This document shows positions 17,023 through 25,833 of a stretch of DNA of 64,000 bases, piece after piece. The stretch comes from Candidatus Gastranaerophilales bacterium. GTDB taxonomy: Bacteria > Cyanobacteriota > Vampirovibrionia > Gastranaerophilales > Gastranaerophilaceae. The notes under the pieces are model-generated. The model was not told the DNA's origin and searched no databases. It saw only the letters and a list, made by a program, of their open reading frames with translations. The stretch spans positions 1-64,000 of the forward strand of contig CALVBU010000003.1 in the NCBI GenBank assembly GCA_944325875.1. Reading direction: 5' to 3'. The stretch's first letter is position 1, and each line of letters starts with the position of its first letter. The translations under genes and the position numbers were made by a program.

Positions 17023-17766
17023 TTACTTACATTTAGTAGCCCCATCCCAACTTAATTTGTCCGGACATTTCAAATAATCCAAATTCTCATTATAAATTAC
17101 CCACGCAGTACGCCCATGACCTGAACTATGAACAAAACTATAAGTGGTTTCATTTTTTGTTCCATCAGGGACAAAACCATATTTTGTTAAATAAAAGCCA
17201 AACAAATCTGTACCCATAATATTAGGAGCAGTTTTACCATTCACATCCACAAACACCCATGCACAAACATTTTCCAAATATTTTCCAGTTCCCCTGACGT
17301 CTTTACAAGTTCCATCGTTTATTAATACCATAATCCCGCTACCATCAAGCATAGAAAGAGAAGAAACCTTACTATCAAGCTCAGTTACCTTTGAACCATT
17401 AGCATAATAATAGCGATCAGCAAGCCCACATTCTGATTTTTTTAAACCAGCATCACAGATTTTTATATTTTTTACTTGAGAAAACAATATATCCTTCATA
17501 ATTTTTGCATTTTTAGCTTCATACCCAAGATCTTCTTCATCCTCCGCTGCTGCATCTCGATTACCAAATCCCCATAAATCAGGCGTTCCATTTTTTTCCA
17601 CAGCAAATAAATATGCCTGAGATAATATGCTATACATCTTTTTTAATTTAGTTACAGTAACTTTTTCCTGATTTCTTTGTATTAATGTCGGTAATGTCAT
17701 TGCTGCAACTATTCCTATTATACCTAATGTAATTAGTACTTCCGATAAGGTAAAACCTTTTTTCAT
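17023..17766 (-). CDS. Type IV prepilin-like protein
   Basis: A protein of about 247 residues starting MKKG/FTLSEVLITLGIIGI, a textbook prepilin peptidase site (cut after Gly4) with Glu5 of the mature protein and a hydrophobic helix. The body is a globular pseudopilin-like domain with several cysteines. The ATG at 17766 is preferred over 17781 because AAAGGA lies 7 bases before it. It is probably exported and assembled by a type IV pilus or type II secretion machine. Such single prepilin genes are numerous in Gastranaerophilales. No assembly genes are adjacent. Confidence 0.9.
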   Translation of the reverse strand: MKKGFTLSEVLITLGIIGIVAAMTLPTLIQRNQEKVTVTKLKKMYSILSQAYLFAVEKNGTPDLWGFGNRDAAAEDEEDLGYEAKNAKIMKDILFSQVKNIKICDAGLKKSECGLADRYYYANGSKVTELDSKVSSLSMLDGSGIMVLINDGTCKDVRGTGKYLENVCAWVFVDVNGKTAPNIMGTDLFGFYLTKYGFVPDGTKNETTYSFVHSSGHGRTAWVIYNENLDYLKCPDKLSWDGATKCK

Positions 17767-17879
17767 GAAATATCCTTTCATACATCAATATATTTATACA
17801 TTCATATTGTAACACGTCATATATATTAATGCAATACATCAACTTTAGCCTATAATACAGGTTTTATAAAATAAAAAAA

Positions 17880-18209
17880 ATGATGTTTAATATTAGTATG
17901 AAAAAAATGTTTGGAAAAAGATTAAGAGAATTAAGAACTGCCAAAATGCTGACTCAGGAGACAGTGGCAGAACTTATTGATATTAAGCCAGAGAATTACT
18001 CAAGAATTGAAAACGGACTATCTTTTCCAAAGCCTGAAAATATTGTAAAACTTAGCAAAGTGCTTGATGTAGAAATTGCCGAATTATTTCAGTTTTCACA
18101 TTTGAACGATTATGACAAAATTCTTGAATGCATTATTGACAAACTCAAAAAAGACAAAGACGCAACAATAATAACTTATAAGTTTCTCAAAAGTCTTGGC
18201 AAGCTATAA
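17880..18209 (+). CDS. XRE-family transcriptional regulator
   Basis: A 109-residue protein with an N-terminal helix-turn-helix of the Cro/C1 type: GKRLRELRTAKMLTQETVAE, then IKPENYSRIENGLSFPKPEN. A short helical C-terminal part follows and may dimerise. The exact start among ATGs at 17880, 17883 and 17898 is not settled; a TATAAT at 17851-17856 lies upstream. It is divergent from the prepilin gene and may regulate it, but no operator is evident. Confidence 0.88.
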   Translation: MMFNISMKKMFGKRLRELRTAKMLTQETVAELIDIKPENYSRIENGLSFPKPENIVKLSKVLDVEIAELFQFSHLNDYDKILECIIDKLKKDKDATIITYKFLKSLGKL

Positions 18210-18213
18210 AAAC

Positions 18214-19272
18214 TTACTTAACAACCTTATGCAAACCATGTGGCTTGTCAACATTACGATGCAAGCATTGTGCAATTTCTAAGGCAAGGAGTTGAATAAT
18301 TACAACTATTGCAAAAGATTTTATAACCTGGCTTTCACAATTTATATCCAAATTAAATTTCGGATTAACTTTCTCATTTGAACATCCTATTATACATAAT
18401 GGAGCTTGGTAATCTTCTTCGATTTTATTCAAATTTTTAATAGCGGTATAACTTAACTCATCCACAGAAATATGAATCATTGCAGGTTTATTATTTAAAA
18501 TCGCAACGTGCCCATGCATAAACTCACCTAGAATATTTGAATAAACATTTATATAAGAAGTTTCCTTTATTTTTAACGAAGCTTCTTTGGCAATAGCATA
18601 AGAAATTCCATCTGCAGTAATTACAATATTTTTATACTTAGAAAGGAATTTTGCCATAGATTTTATTTCATCATGCAAGGAATATGCCATTTTGACATAG
18701 TCAGAAAGTGATTTTAAATCACTCAAATAAGGCACGATATCTATACCTTTATGAGCTGCATATTTTAAAACTAACAAAGTACAACAGAGCATCTGTGTTG
18801 TAAGAGATTTAGTAGCAGCAATACTTTTTTCTTCTCCTGCACAACAATCAATCTTGAAATCAGAAGCCTGCCAAATCGTAGAATCCTTTTTATTCGTAAT
18901 ACAAAGAGTTCTCATTCCAAATTCTTTAGCCTTTTTCAATGCAGAATTTGTATCAGAAGTTTCCCCCGATTGGGTTATAAAAACATACAAAATATCATTA
19001 TCGTGAGGAACGGCAGATTTCAACAAGAATTCACTAGAATAAATTGCACGAGCTTCCATACCAGCAACATTACCGAATAAATCAGCAGCATACCTTGCAC
19101 AGTGGTATGAAGATCCGCTCGCAACAAGTACTATCTTTGAAATATCAGTAGGAATATCAAATAAAATATAATTTCCGTCATTAACATGAGTTCTAAACAA
19201 ATTGTCTAAAACTTCTGCTTGTTCAAATATTTCTTTCTCCATACTGGATTTTTGAGGTTTTTCAAACAACAT
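18214..19272 (-). CDS. SIS-domain sugar isomerase, GlmS-like without glutaminase domain
   Basis: The protein has about 352 residues with two SIS domains: GSSYHCARYAADLFG and TQSGETSDTNSALKKAKEFG in the first, and LKIKETSYIN plus GEFMHGHVAILN in the second. The C-terminal NVDKPHGLHKVVK corresponds to the conserved tail of glucosamine-6-phosphate synthase. The N-terminal glutamine amidotransferase domain is absent, as in FrlB- or AgaS-type deglycases/isomerases and NagB-II. It probably interconverts or deaminates an aminosugar phosphate. The ATG at 19272 follows AAAGGTG by a few bases; a GTG at 19278 is the alternative. It is 35 bases downstream of gatB. Confidence 0.85.
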   Translation of the reverse strand: MLFEKPQKSSMEKEIFEQAEVLDNLFRTHVNDGNYILFDIPTDISKIVLVASGSSYHCARYAADLFGNVAGMEARAIYSSEFLLKSAVPHDNDILYVFITQSGETSDTNSALKKAKEFGMRTLCITNKKDSTIWQASDFKIDCCAGEEKSIAATKSLTTQMLCCTLLVLKYAAHKGIDIVPYLSDLKSLSDYVKMAYSLHDEIKSMAKFLSKYKNIVITADGISYAIAKEASLKIKETSYINVYSNILGEFMHGHVAILNNKPAMIHISVDELSYTAIKNLNKIEEDYQAPLCIIGCSNEKVNPKFNLDINCESQVIKSFAIVVIIQLLALEIAQCLHRNVDKPHGLHKVVK

Positions 19273-19307
19273 AAACACCTTTAATAACCACTAGGGCAGG
19301 CAAAAGC

Positions 19308-20750
19308 CTACCCTAGAATTTCTTTCATTAAATCATTAACTGCTTTTGGATTAGCTCTACCTTTAGTTTCTTTCATAACTTGACCTACGAAGAATCCTAA
19401 TAGCTGAACTTTTCCGCCTCTATATTTTTCTACCTGCTCAGGGTTAGCGTCAACAACTTTTTGACATACTTCTTTGATTGTCCCTTCGTCAGATATTTGG
19501 CTTAATCCACGTTTTTCAACGATTTCAGAAGCCTTTGTACCATCTTTCATCATATCAATAATTATTTGTTTACCAATATTATTTGAAATTGTATTTTTCT
19601 CAATTAAAGCAATAAGCTCAACGAGATTTTCAGGTGTTAATTTTGTATCTGTAATCTCAATATGATCTTCTTTCAAGTAAGCTGCAATTTCACCCATAAT
19701 AAAGTTTACAGCGATTTTTGGAGTAGCACCCAACTCAAGAACTTTATCAAAGAATAAAGCAAGTCCCATTTGTTCAACAATTACACTTGCGTCATATTCG
19801 CTCAAGCCTAAGCCCATATATCTTTGACGTTTTTGTTCAGGAAGTTCAGGCATCTTATCTTTAATTTCTTGAACCCATTCTCTTGAAATTTCCAAAGGCA
19901 TTAAATCAGGTTCAGGGAAATATCTGTAATCGTGAGCATCCTCTTTACCTCTCATTGAACGAGTTTCTCGAGCATTATCATCCCACAATCTTGTTTCTTG
20001 AACTACCTGACCACCTTCTTCAACAATTTCAATTTGTCTGTCAATTTCATATTCAATAGCTCTTTGAAGTGCTGAGAAGCTGTTTACGTTTTTTATTTCA
20101 GCACGAGTACCGAATTCTTTTGAACCTTTTGGCATAATTGAAATGTTTGCATCACATCTCATTGAACCTTCTTCAAGGTTACCATCACAAACACCGATAT
20201 ATCTTACGATGTTTCTTAATTCTTCCATATAAGCTCTTGCTTCTTCTGCACTTCTCATATCTGGCTCAGATACAATTTCCAAAAGCGGAGTACCGGCTCT
20301 GTTCAAATCTACCAAAGAATAGCTTGAACCAGCTAAACCTGCTGCACCTGCGTGAACAAGTTTGCCTGCATCTTCTTCTAAGTGAGCTCTTGTAATCCCG
20401 ATTCTTTTACCTTTAATATCAATATGACCATTTACACAAATAGGTTCATCATATTGAGAAATTTGATAACCTTTCGGCAAATCAGGATAAAAATACTGTT
20501 TTCTATCAAATTTACATCTTGCAGGAATTTCGCAATTCAGAGCAAGACCTGTTAATATACCCATATTAACAACTTCTTTGTTTAAAACTGGCAATACCCC
20601 AGGCATACCAAGCGTAATAGGGCTTGTTTCTGAATTTGGATCTTTACCAAACTCTGTACCGTCAGGGGCAAATATTTTAGATTTAGTTTTAAGCTGAGCG
20701 TGAACTTCTAAGCCTATAACCACTTCATATTTATCTCTTAAACTTTCCAT
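19308..20750 (-). CDS. gatB: Asp/Glu-tRNA amidotransferase subunit B
   Basis: A 480-residue GatB. The N-terminal catalytic cradle shows VIGLEVHAQLKTKSKIF, DLPKGYQISQYDEP and DLNRAGTPLLEIVSEPD, and the C-terminal YqeY-like tail ends with GRANPKAVNDLMKEIL. It binds misacylated Glu-tRNA(Gln) or Asp-tRNA(Asn) and, with GatA and GatC, converts the amino acid to the amide. GatA and GatC are not nearby. A 17-spaced promoter (20773-20801) and AAGGAG ribosome site lie directly upstream. Confidence 0.98.
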   Translation of the reverse strand: MESLRDKYEVVIGLEVHAQLKTKSKIFAPDGTEFGKDPNSETSPITLGMPGVLPVLNKEVVNMGILTGLALNCEIPARCKFDRKQYFYPDLPKGYQISQYDEPICVNGHIDIKGKRIGITRAHLEEDAGKLVHAGAAGLAGSSYSLVDLNRAGTPLLEIVSEPDMRSAEEARAYMEELRNIVRYIGVCDGNLEEGSMRCDANISIMPKGSKEFGTRAEIKNVNSFSALQRAIEYEIDRQIEIVEEGGQVVQETRLWDDNARETRSMRGKEDAHDYRYFPEPDLMPLEISREWVQEIKDKMPELPEQKRQRYMGLGLSEYDASVIVEQMGLALFFDKVLELGATPKIAVNFIMGEIAAYLKEDHIEITDTKLTPENLVELIALIEKNTISNNIGKQIIIDMMKDGTKASEIVEKRGLSQISDEGTIKEVCQKVVDANPEQVEKYRGGKVQLLGFFVGQVMKETKGRANPKAVNDLMKEILG

Positions 20751-20772
20751 AGCATCTCCTTATTATGTCCTC

Positions 20773-20801
20773 AGAGTAGCACAAAAACTATCCGCATGCA
20801 A
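20773..20801 (-). promoter_or_regulatory. Promoter upstream of gatB
   Basis: On the minus strand TTGCAT (20796-20801) and TACTCT (20773-20778) are separated by 17 bases. They lie in the 59-base gap between the SPOR gene and gatB, so gatB probably has its own start besides any read-through. Confidence 0.6.
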
Positions 20802-20809
20802 ATCTTGAA

Positions 20810-21517
20810 TTACTGTTCTATTAGCACTCTGGCAGGGTAATTTTTTATTAACAAATCTTTTGCAGCACTCATTGCCTTTTCTTTAGTATTAAATGATCCG
20901 ACCTGTAATGTATATTCTCCACCAATCTTTCTTATAAAAGGCGACAATCCTAATCCAGCATCTAGCAGAATACTTTTAGCAACTTCTGCTTGTTCTATAG
21001 TGGTATAAGAACCTACAACAACTTTTGCATTCACTGTATGAGGAACAGGAGCTGTTTGTGCAGCTTCATTATGAGCAGGTGCCTGAGTTACTGTTTTTTC
21101 TTGGACAGATTGAGGCTTAGCTTGAGGCTCTTCCTCCATATATACACTATCTTCTGCTACTGCAGAATTTTTAATTGTATTTTGAGAATTTTGCTTTGGA
21201 ATAACAACTTTTCCACCATCAACAATAGCAAGACCTTCACCACCTAGAGCTTCAGAATTATCCTCCATATGAATTTCTTTTAATCGCTCATCAACCTCAC
21301 CAGGTTTCACAAGATCTTCGGTCTCAACAGTATCATCACCTAACGAAATTTCGACATCCGGTGACATGAGCTTTGCAAAACCAAGGAATACAATTAATAG
21401 TACAAAAAAAACGGATATAAACATTATAAAACCCTGTCTAGGATTTCTGTTTACTAGCTTTTTGTAGTCTTTATAGCTTATATGCGCGGGCTGCATTGGT
21501 TCATCTTCATGAATCAT
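20810..21517 (-). CDS. SPOR-domain membrane protein
   Basis: The 235-residue protein has a short cytoplasmic head, one transmembrane helix (about residues 29-48, FIMFISVFFVLLIVFLGFA), an acidic Pro/Gln-rich linker (50-155) and a C-terminal SPOR domain (about 162-233, with VVGSYTTIEQAEVAKSIL and YTLQVGSFNTKEKAMSAAK). SPOR domains bind denuded glycan strands at the division septum, so it is probably a division or cell-wall factor. It starts 2 bases after the DUF366 gene in the same leftward cluster. Confidence 0.9.
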   Translation of the reverse strand: MIHEDEPMQPAHISYKDYKKLVNRNPRQGFIMFISVFFVLLIVFLGFAKLMSPDVEISLGDDTVETEDLVKPGEVDERLKEIHMEDNSEALGGEGLAIVDGGKVVIPKQNSQNTIKNSAVAEDSVYMEEEPQAKPQSVQEKTVTQAPAHNEAAQTAPVPHTVNAKVVVGSYTTIEQAEVAKSILLDAGLGLSPFIRKIGGEYTLQVGSFNTKEKAMSAAKDLLIKNYPARVLIEQ

Positions 21518-21519
21518 AC

Positions 21520-22074
21520 CTATACTCCTCTAACCTTTGTACTCGCCATTATTATATCATCAATTTCTTCTGAATAATTTTTCAAAATTTCTTCGGCTAA
21601 CTCTTTTATATCAGTAATACCTAAATCATTTGTCAATCCACAAGCTTTTACCGGAGCTCCTGTAGAATCAATATTTATCCCTGTATGTATTAATATTGAA
21701 GTCAAGGATTTTGTCGCAATAGAAACAGTTAATTTCTTACCGTCAACATACAAATCATCTCCGCTTCTTACAGGGTGAATTCCTCGTCTTTCAAGCGCTT
21801 CTTTTATTGTGCAAATCAAAAGTCTTTGGCGAAAAACACCTTCTACCAAACCTACGTTAAATTGTTCTGAGATAAAACTCAACATTGATTTGCTATATAT
21901 AGGTTCGTTATTGATAACATCTTCAATATCAACCATTTCTGTCAATTTAACTTCACATTCACCCAAGAAAGCAACTGTTGAATCACTTTGAATTTTAAAA
22001 TTTTTATAAATCCAATGTGGCGATAATTGCCAGCCTTCATACTTTATTTCTTGATCTATTAATTTTGTTTTCAT
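21520..22074 (-). CDS. DUF366 family protein
   Basis: A 184-residue protein that I recognise as DUF366: the opening IKYEGWQLSPHWIYKNF, a FLGECEVKLTEMVD segment and the central RRGIHPVRSGDDLYVDGKKLTVSIATKS are its conserved blocks. The family function is not established. Here it lies 13 bases downstream of queC, and the pairing suggests a link to deazaguanine (preQ0/queuosine) metabolism. This is contextual inference. Confidence 0.75.
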   Translation of the reverse strand: MKTKLIDQEIKYEGWQLSPHWIYKNFKIQSDSTVAFLGECEVKLTEMVDIEDVINNEPIYSKSMLSFISEQFNVGLVEGVFRQRLLICTIKEALERRGIHPVRSGDDLYVDGKKLTVSIATKSLTSILIHTGINIDSTGAPVKACGLTNDLGITDIKELAEEILKNYSEEIDDIIMASTKVRGV

Positions 22075-22087
22075 ATACGTTTCATCC

Positions 22088-22753
22088 CTAAAAAAGAATT
22101 CTCAAATACTCACTCGCACCATTATACTGAAGTGCATGCTTTAATCTTTGACAAGATTCACATTCCCCGCAATGTTTATCCCCGCCGACATAACAGCTTT
22201 TAACGAGTTCCAGCGGAATCTTATTTTCTAAAGCTTCTCTTACTATATCATTTTTAGAATAATTAATCAATGGAGCAATAATCTTAGGCTTTTTAAGCGT
22301 TGAATATTCAAACTCAGCATTAACTCTATCAATAAAGTCTTGAGTATTATCAGAAAAAGTTTCCCCCTCTTCTTTATTTGCTCCAATTATTATATCATCA
22401 TATCCTTGAGCATCGGCAAAACAACCTGCCACATTCAAAAACAAACCGTTACGATTTGGCACCCAAACTGATTTCATCGATTCGTTATAATCATTAATGT
22501 TAGTAGGCACATTAATATTATCATTGACTAAAGCTGTTGTTGTAATATCTTTTAGCCAATTCAAACTCACAACTTGATGATGAATTTCATAATGCTTAGC
22601 AATTTGTTTCGAAGCATCAATTTCATATTGAGCAGACCTTTGCCCGTAATCAAAAGTCAAAGCTAATACCGAACCGTAATTTTTCCTCACCAAACCTAGA
22701 CTTACAAGAGAATCTAATCCCCCTGAAAGCAATATTATTGCATTCTTAACCAT
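22088..22753 (-). CDS. queC: 7-cyano-7-deazaguanine synthase (QueC)
   Basis: A 221-residue ATP-dependent enzyme that turns 7-carboxy-7-deazaguanine into preQ0 for queuosine. The PP-loop ILLSGGLDSLVSL is at residues 6-18. VPNRNGLFLNVA and IIGANKEEGETFSDN form the substrate region. The zinc site is C-x8-C-x2-C-x2-C in CYVGGDKHCGECESC. It overlaps the HEAT-repeat gene by 8 bases. queD, queE and queF are not in the window. Confidence 0.97.
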   Translation of the reverse strand: MVKNAIILLSGGLDSLVSLGLVRKNYGSVLALTFDYGQRSAQYEIDASKQIAKHYEIHHQVVSLNWLKDITTTALVNDNINVPTNINDYNESMKSVWVPNRNGLFLNVAGCFADAQGYDDIIIGANKEEGETFSDNTQDFIDRVNAEFEYSTLKKPKIIAPLINYSKNDIVREALENKIPLELVKSCYVGGDKHCGECESCQRLKHALQYNGASEYLRILF

Positions 22754-23729
22754 CTAACTCCTTGCGAATTCGTTTTGCCATTTCATCATCTTCATCAATT
22801 TCATATTCTTCAAGAATTGAAACAGCTTCTATCTTTAACACATCACTATATGTAGGCTCTTTGATAACTTCATCTAATATACGTCTGCCTACCATATTAT
22901 ATAGAGCTATTAATGCATTTTTTTTAACCTCATCATCACTATCAACAAAGCAAGCTTTTATAGCATCATAAGCTTCTTCATAGTCACTTTCCATTAATGC
23001 CTCAATAGCATTAATCCTAATTTGAGGAGACTCATCCATTAACGAAGACTTTAAAGCATTAAATACACGCTGATTTTTTTCTAAACGTAATTTACCTAAA
23101 GCTTCAATTACACGTTCTTTCAAAAAAGTAAATTTATCAATAATACCCTGTTTCGTTTCCAATATACTAACTAAAGGATCTACAGCACGTATATCACCTA
23201 ACATACCAAGTGCAGAAGCTGCAGATTCTCTCAGATATACTGACCTTTCATCTTCATCTTTAACGACTTCAATAAGTGGTGCAACTGCATACTTATCACC
23301 AATTCTTCCGAGTCCATCAGCACAGGCAAAACGAACTTTATAGTTTTCATCCTTATTATTCAAACAGTACAAAAGCGGAGTAACAGCTGAAGTATCCTTC
23401 AAATTTGCGATAGCTTTTGCACACATTACTCTTACATTGATAAACTTTTCTTTATTTAAGCCATCATCACCAGTTTTTAACAACAAAATATCTAAAAGAG
23501 GGCTTAAAGAAGACTTATCTCGGAATCGGTCACTACACTGTATAATCACCATCAAAACATCCGGATTTTTACATACAGACAAGAAATAATTATATATTTC
23601 TACTAAATTATCCCGTTCATAAGTTTCATCAAGACTGTTAATCTTACGAATAACTTCGTCAGTTTCACCATCTGTCAAATTGCATTTTTTTGCTATCGCT
23701 TCTAAATCCAATTTACTCTTTTCTTCCAC
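22746..23729 (-). CDS. HEAT-repeat protein
   Basis: The 327-residue protein is built of helical HEAT/PBS-lyase-like repeats from about residue 60 onward (units such as AVTPLLYCLNNKDENYKVRF, YAVAPLIEVVKDEDERSVYL and RAVDPLVSILETKQGI). These make a curved scaffold for protein-protein contacts, as in phycobilisome-lyase-like HEAT proteins of cyanobacteria; a true lyase role is not implied. No membrane segment is present. It is the first gene of the leftward cluster, behind a 17-spaced promoter (23747-23775). Confidence 0.88.
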   Translation of the reverse strand: MEEKSKLDLEAIAKKCNLTDGETDEVIRKINSLDETYERDNLVEIYNYFLSVCKNPDVLMVIIQCSDRFRDKSSLSPLLDILLLKTGDDGLNKEKFINVRVMCAKAIANLKDTSAVTPLLYCLNNKDENYKVRFACADGLGRIGDKYAVAPLIEVVKDEDERSVYLRESAASALGMLGDIRAVDPLVSILETKQGIIDKFTFLKERVIEALGKLRLEKNQRVFNALKSSLMDESPQIRINAIEALMESDYEEAYDAIKACFVDSDDEVKKNALIALYNMVGRRILDEVIKEPTYSDVLKIEAVSILEEYEIDEDDEMAKRIRKELDG

Positions 23730-23746
23730 TTATTACCCCTGTTTAG

Positions 23747-23775
23747 AATATACTACAAATGTATTTTTTTATCAA
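23747..23775 (-). promoter_or_regulatory. Promoter of the HEAT-queC-DUF366-SPOR cluster
   Basis: On the minus strand TTGATA (23770-23775) and TATATT (23747-23752) are 17 bases apart, about 18 bases before the HEAT-repeat start codon. Confidence 0.6.
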
Positions 23776-23797
23776 GTTTTAAGCCCTTTTTAAACTT

Positions 23798-23828
23798 AAA
23801 AAGCTCTCCTTTTATCGGAGAGCTTTTT
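23798..23828. terminator. Intrinsic terminator
   Basis: AAAAAGCTCTCC (23798-23809) pairs with GGAGAGCTTTTT (23817-23828). It directly follows the stop codon of the membrane-protein pair on the minus strand. Confidence 0.85.
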
Positions 23829-23830
23829 AA

Positions 23831-24733
23831 TTATGCTTTTGCATTGACAGCTTGCTTTTCTTTCTTATGAGCCAAATACTTTTCACAAAGAATATTTGCT
23901 GGTTTTGTTACCGCCACCGGAACAATATATCGATAAACTAAAGCAAATACTAGCATTGTTTTCAGTTTTCCCATACCATTAATCTTTTTCATCAACAAAT
24001 CTGCTTCATCTTTTGTGCCAAGATATTTACCGATACGTGACTCCAAGAATTTATCAGCTTTAACTTTGTTATATTCTGTTAATTCTTCTTTTACAATTTT
24101 TCTGCCTTCTTTTTTAGCTGCAGCTTTAAGAGCTTCATTATCTGCCTTTATTTTCTCATTTTCTACTTTAGCCTTTGCAAGCTCTTTATTATATTCATCA
24201 ACCAAAGTCAAATTTTCATCATTACATTGATTTGCTGCATATCTGACAGTCATTTTTGACCACCAATCAGATAATGAACTATCAAGCATATATGCACCTG
24301 CTGTTGATAATACAAATGTCAAGAATTGGTTAACAGCAAGTGTCTTTTTACGATCTTTATCCATTTTTGATTCATCCATAGATAAAGTCTTATAAATATA
24401 CATACCACTTGTAATTAAAGACCCAATTGCTAAAAAGTGACTAAATAAATTATCGCTTTCTTTAACCGCATTAGTTATTCTATCTGTAGTTTTATTATCA
24501 AACAATGGTGGTATGACTTTATTAGCAAAAAATTCACCAATTTTGTCATATCCGTCATTACATTTTTTTATTACTGATTTAAAAAACTTAGATTTCTTTG
24601 CAACAGACTCTGCTACTTGCTCAGCTCCACCAGTAAATGCCGGTGCATTATTATATTTTCTATTATTATTTGATGCAGAATACTGAGTATTATATCTTGC
24701 TTGAGGAGTATATGTATTTAATGTTACGTTCAT
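23831..24733 (-). CDS. Hypothetical membrane protein, tandem copy B
   Basis: A 300-residue protein of unrecognised family. The N-terminal 35 residues are Asn/Tyr/Gln rich and end in APAFTGG. Hydrophobic segments lie near residues 95-115, 133-152 and 258-278, and a long charged, Lys/Glu-rich helical region (175-240) could form a coiled coil. The order of parts matches the preceding gene, with which it shares a 1-base stop/start overlap (TAATG). It is probably a diverged tandem duplicate working in the envelope. No signal peptide is obvious. Confidence 0.7.
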   Translation of the reverse strand: MNVTLNTYTPQARYNTQYSASNNNRKYNNAPAFTGGAEQVAESVAKKSKFFKSVIKKCNDGYDKIGEFFANKVIPPLFDNKTTDRITNAVKESDNLFSHFLAIGSLITSGMYIYKTLSMDESKMDKDRKKTLAVNQFLTFVLSTAGAYMLDSSLSDWWSKMTVRYAANQCNDENLTLVDEYNKELAKAKVENEKIKADNEALKAAAKKEGRKIVKEELTEYNKVKADKFLESRIGKYLGTKDEADLLMKKINGMGKLKTMLVFALVYRYIVPVAVTKPANILCEKYLAHKKEKQAVNAKA

Positions 24734-25638
24734 TATTGAGCTCCTCCTTTTGCGTCAGTTGATGATTTTTTCATAAAATTATCCATTCCTGCATTTTTAA
24801 CTGTTGTAGTTGTTTTTTCTGTTTTTTGAGTATTTTCATTTGTTGGATTTGGCTTTGGGGCTACTTTTGGTTTCTTTTCCATACCAAATACATATTTCAA
24901 GATCGGAGGTATTAAAGCAATCGTTAAAATTGAACGAGGAATTGCAATTGCCCAATCTGTAATATTCTTCATATACAACTTCATTGCATCAAGTTGTCTC
25001 AATAAAGCTTTTTTCTCTATTTTTCCATCTTTATCTAATGTTTGTTTAGCAAGCTCTACCAAACGTCCATATTTTTTATCCAATAACGGGAATTTATATT
25101 TTAACGAAGGCACATCTTTATTTATATCAGATACACCATTTTTAATATTTTCGATTATTTTTTCATAATGCTTTTTATAATTATCCATTATATTGTTAAC
25201 ACCTTGATCCCAAGGGCTGGTAATTATTGTAGAAGCTACAAAACCAATTACACCAGATGCCATTGAATGACCTGAAGCATAGATTTTGTCATCTTTATCT
25301 TTTTTACCAGGAAGAGCCATAATCGTTAAAGGTCTTAATATACCTGCTAAGAATAATGCCATCAATGCACTACCTGCAACGTTATGATCTTCTGCAAACC
25401 TCAAAAGACCATTATAAATTTTTGACCCGAAGATTTTATCTTTAAATGTGTTATTTAAAACACTAGCGGCAACCTCACTCTTTCCCGTAAAGTTGCCGCT
25501 AAATTTATTTTTATCCTCGTTTACATTTTTGCCACACAATCCCGCACGCTCTTTTTCCTTGAAGTTCTGCGGGTCTTTATGGACCGTAGAGGAACCCTGT
25601 CTTAGGGTTGTATCATATTTTATTGCATTAATTTTCAT
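24733..25638 (-). CDS. Hypothetical membrane protein, tandem copy A
   Basis: A 301-residue protein with a polar N-terminus (about 50 residues, ending in FSGNFTGK), hydrophobic segments near 90-110, 128-146 and 232-255, a charged helical stretch between them and a Thr/Lys-rich disordered tail. The topology parallels the next gene, including a KDKDDK/MDKDRKK turn before the second helix. No known domain was recognised. About 195 bases of leader separate it from nadC. Confidence 0.7.
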   Translation of the reverse strand: MKINAIKYDTTLRQGSSTVHKDPQNFKEKERAGLCGKNVNEDKNKFSGNFTGKSEVAASVLNNTFKDKIFGSKIYNGLLRFAEDHNVAGSALMALFLAGILRPLTIMALPGKKDKDDKIYASGHSMASGVIGFVASTIITSPWDQGVNNIMDNYKKHYEKIIENIKNGVSDINKDVPSLKYKFPLLDKKYGRLVELAKQTLDKDGKIEKKALLRQLDAMKLYMKNITDWAIAIPRSILTIALIPPILKYVFGMEKKPKVAPKPNPTNENTQKTEKTTTTVKNAGMDNFMKKSSTDAKGGAQ

Positions 25639-25755
25639 GTCCCACCATTCAGTTAATGTCTCTGTACATTTATTTTAAATCAAAGGAAAAAATTTTTTGC
25701 CATACTTTTTAAGAAAGTTTACAATTTTTTTGCAAAAATCAACTAAAAATATGAA

Positions 25756-25787
25756 AAGGAGAAGAAATTCAGGTTTTTCTTCTCCTT
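25756..25787 (-). terminator. Terminator downstream of nadC
   Basis: AAGGAGAAGAA (25756-25766) and TTCTTCTCCTT (25777-25787) form an 11-bp stem, followed on the minus strand by TTTTC. It lies 47 bases after the nadC stop. Confidence 0.75.
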
Positions 25788-25833
25788 AACATTTAGTGTT
25801 ATATTGACACTATATAAATACTTTATATATTTA

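Noticed and set aside
22746-23729. Phycobilisome lyase
   Set aside because: The repeats are HEAT-like, but no phycobiliprotein genes are present and this lineage is not photosynthetic.
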